Assembly: GCA_963844855.1 (NCBI GenBank)
Contig: CAWJQP010000051.1
Coordinates: 341,994 to 405,993, forward strand
Reading direction: 5' to 3'
DNA length: 64,000 bases
Source of the DNA: DASQDN01 sp963844855
GTDB lineage: Bacteria; Acidobacteriota; Terriglobia; Bryobacterales; Bryobacteraceae
In this document: piece by piece, positions 62,883 to 64,000 of the stretch
How positions within the stretch are numbered: position 1 is the first letter of the stretch
How the letters are laid out: every line of letters starts with the position of its first letter
The notes under the pieces: generated by a model
Databases searched by the model: none
What the model was told of the DNA's origin: nothing
The model's input: the letters and a program-made list of their open reading frames with translations, nothing else
Translations under genes and position numbers: made by a program

Positions 62883-63884
62883 GTGCATCGCAGGATCGTC
62901 GCAGCCTTTTACCTGAGTTTCGGCGCGCCTGCACTCGTATGGTCTCAAGCCTGGCTGCCTCAAGGCGGTGATGGGTATCTGTCTTTGAATTACGTCGGGA
63001 TGACTACCAGCGATCACCTGATCAGCTCAGGGCAGCCTCAAGATCGAGGCCCAACGGTGCTGCGCACGGCTAGCGTCGGAATTTTTTATGGGATCACCGA
63101 CCGGCTTGCCGTTAGCGCAGATGTTCCGTACGTTGCCTCGAAGTTCAGTCTGGCTCCTGGCCTGGCGCCGAACGCACACGACGTGGAAGCCCATATCGAT
63201 GATGGGCAATACCACGGAACCTACCAGGATTTTCACGCGGCGGTGAAGTACAACGCTTTTCGGGGCGCCGTCATGGTGACTCCATTTTTTGAGCTGACGA
63301 TTCCTACTCACCACTATGAGACTTTCGGGCATTCTGCTCCCGGGAAGTACCTGCGAGAATCCCGGGTGGGAGTGAATATCGGGCGTCTGCTGAATCCCAT
63401 TTTGCCGCGAGCGTATTTCGATCTGCGATACGCGTACTCGTTCGTGCAAGATCTCGAGGGCATGAACCTCGATCGCAACAACGTCGATCTGGAAGTCGGC
63501 TATTTTTTGAAGCCATCTGTTGCCGTGCGCGCCATCGCAGCGGTACAGAAGACCATGGGCGGCGTCGAAGCGCTGGTCCCGCCTAACAGCCCATTTTTCC
63601 GGAACCACGATAGGTTGGAACGAGGCCACTACTTTCGGATGGGCGGCGCAGCAAGCTTTTCGCTGCCAAGGCAAATGGATGTCTATCTTTTTCTGATGGG
63701 AACAGTTTCGGGCAAGAATGTTCAGGCGTTCACCGCGCTCGGGATTGGGCTGAGCTGGAGTTTCAAGATCCGCAAGGCTCGGCAGCAGGCGCCGGAGGAT
63801 GATGCGTTTAGCGGCGGCAGGTCCGGCAACATCCGCACGGGTTTGGAACAGCAAGCCATTCTGAAATATAGGAGCGCCCGCTGA
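62883..63884 (+). CDS. Outer-membrane beta-barrel protein
   Basis: The protein is 333 residues. A signal peptide (IVAAFYLSFGAPALVWSQA) is followed by alternating amphipathic strands with turns: GDGYLSLNYVGMTT, TASVGIFYGITDRLAVSADV, RGAVMVTPFFELTIPTHHYE and FTALGIGLSWSFKI. This pattern fits a transporter-type outer-membrane barrel (MetA-pathway/phenol-degradation-like families). The last 40 residues are a polar tail. It starts at GTG 62883, 23 bases after the receiver-like gene, so the two exported proteins are probably made together downstream of the sigma/kinase pair. Confidence 0.75.
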   Translation: MHRRIVAAFYLSFGAPALVWSQAWLPQGGDGYLSLNYVGMTTSDHLISSGQPQDRGPTVLRTASVGIFYGITDRLAVSADVPYVASKFSLAPGLAPNAHDVEAHIDDGQYHGTYQDFHAAVKYNAFRGAVMVTPFFELTIPTHHYETFGHSAPGKYLRESRVGVNIGRLLNPILPRAYFDLRYAYSFVQDLEGMNLDRNNVDLEVGYFLKPSVAVRAIAAVQKTMGGVEALVPPNSPFFRNHDRLERGHYFRMGGAASFSLPRQMDVYLFLMGTVSGKNVQAFTALGIGLSWSFKIRKARQQAPEDDAFSGGRSGNIRTGLEQQAILKYRSAR

Positions 63885-63947
63885 CCCGAGCAAGGCATTG
63901 CAGCGATGCGCAGGTATTTAGACGCCGCCTTGGAAATTGTGTGAGTG

Positions 63948-64000
63948 ATGGATCGCCGGGACCGGCTCACAAGGCTGTCCGCTACAACGGATCAGGAACG
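63948..64000 (+). CDS. Possible start of a downstream gene (partial)
   Basis: ATG 63948 opens a frame MDRRDRLTRLSATTDQ that runs off the right edge. The visible 17 codons are too few to name; there is no strong ribosome-binding site. It may be chance. Confidence 0.25.
   Translation, partial: MDRRDRLTRLSATTDQE

Noticed and set aside
1..64000. CRISPR array
   Set aside because: No regularly spaced direct repeats of 24-40 bases were seen and no cas genes are present.

Overview
This window looks like chromosomal DNA of an Acidobacteriota soil bacterium, probably of the Solibacter/Bryobacter type. The evidence is gene content: a carboxypeptidase-regulatory/TonB receptor of about 1,180 residues, an orphan MacB/FtsX-type permease of the acidobacterial duplicated kind (no ATPase partner), two Ser/Thr kinases (one with a TPR-type output domain, one with a beta-propeller), a PF07638/TIGR02999-type ECF sigma factor, and a GAF-like protein fused in frame to a TPR lytic transglycosylase. 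Base composition is moderate to high GC and fairly even. No lineage marker such as rRNA is present, so this is an inference.

Layout. 1-8.4 kb: the end of a possible pseudopilin gene, the GAF/lytic transglycosylase reading frame, an ECF sigma/anti-sigma pair, error-prone polymerase DnaE2, and a decayed or misread VapBC module. 8.4-17.6 kb: gamma-glutamyltransferase, an NtrY/NtrC-like two-component pair, ArgD, DinB-like, Pcm, SDR, and a stand-alone ClpB-D2-like ATPase followed by a clear terminator. 17.9-30.4 kb: a kinase-TPR gene coupled to recQ, an ADOP permease with a secreted metallo-beta-lactamase-fold protein, and the TonB-type receptor. 30.4-33.9 kb: two IS110-family transposases facing each other across 0.9 kb of structured non-coding DNA. 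33.9-41.4 kb: a plus-strand run of ROK sugar kinase, xylulokinase, priA, GNAT, a DUF3108-like protein and a secreted protein. 49.0-41.4 kb (minus): a probable operon nth-tldD-tldE-GlcNAc kinase-pgk-membrane protein. 49.0-52.1 kb: a TPR membrane protein, a small exported protein behind a palindromic operator, a histone-deacetylase-like hydrolase, and tRNA-Arg(ACG). 52.1-55.9 kb: a mobile patch next to the tRNA, with ssb and an IS91-type element interrupted by a serine-recombinase segment. 56-64 kb: two tandem vanadium-haloperoxidase-like genes diverging from an ECF sigma factor, a Ser/Thr kinase with a propeller domain, a secreted receiver-like protein and an outer-membrane barrel.

The most interesting points are: (a) the GAF/Slt junction, where a signal peptide is hidden in another frame and one extra C would restore two overlapping genes; (b) the haloperoxidase pair, in which one member lacks the catalytic His, beside a sigma/kinase/secreted-receiver locus; (c) a 20-bp perfect palindrome filling the spacer of a promoter; (d) the nested IS91/serine-recombinase patch beside a tRNA; and (e) the IS110 pair with structured ends. 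A caution applies throughout: at least seven single-base frameshifts occur in otherwise well-conserved genes, several in short homopolymers, so some apparent fusions or pseudogenes may be sequence errors.
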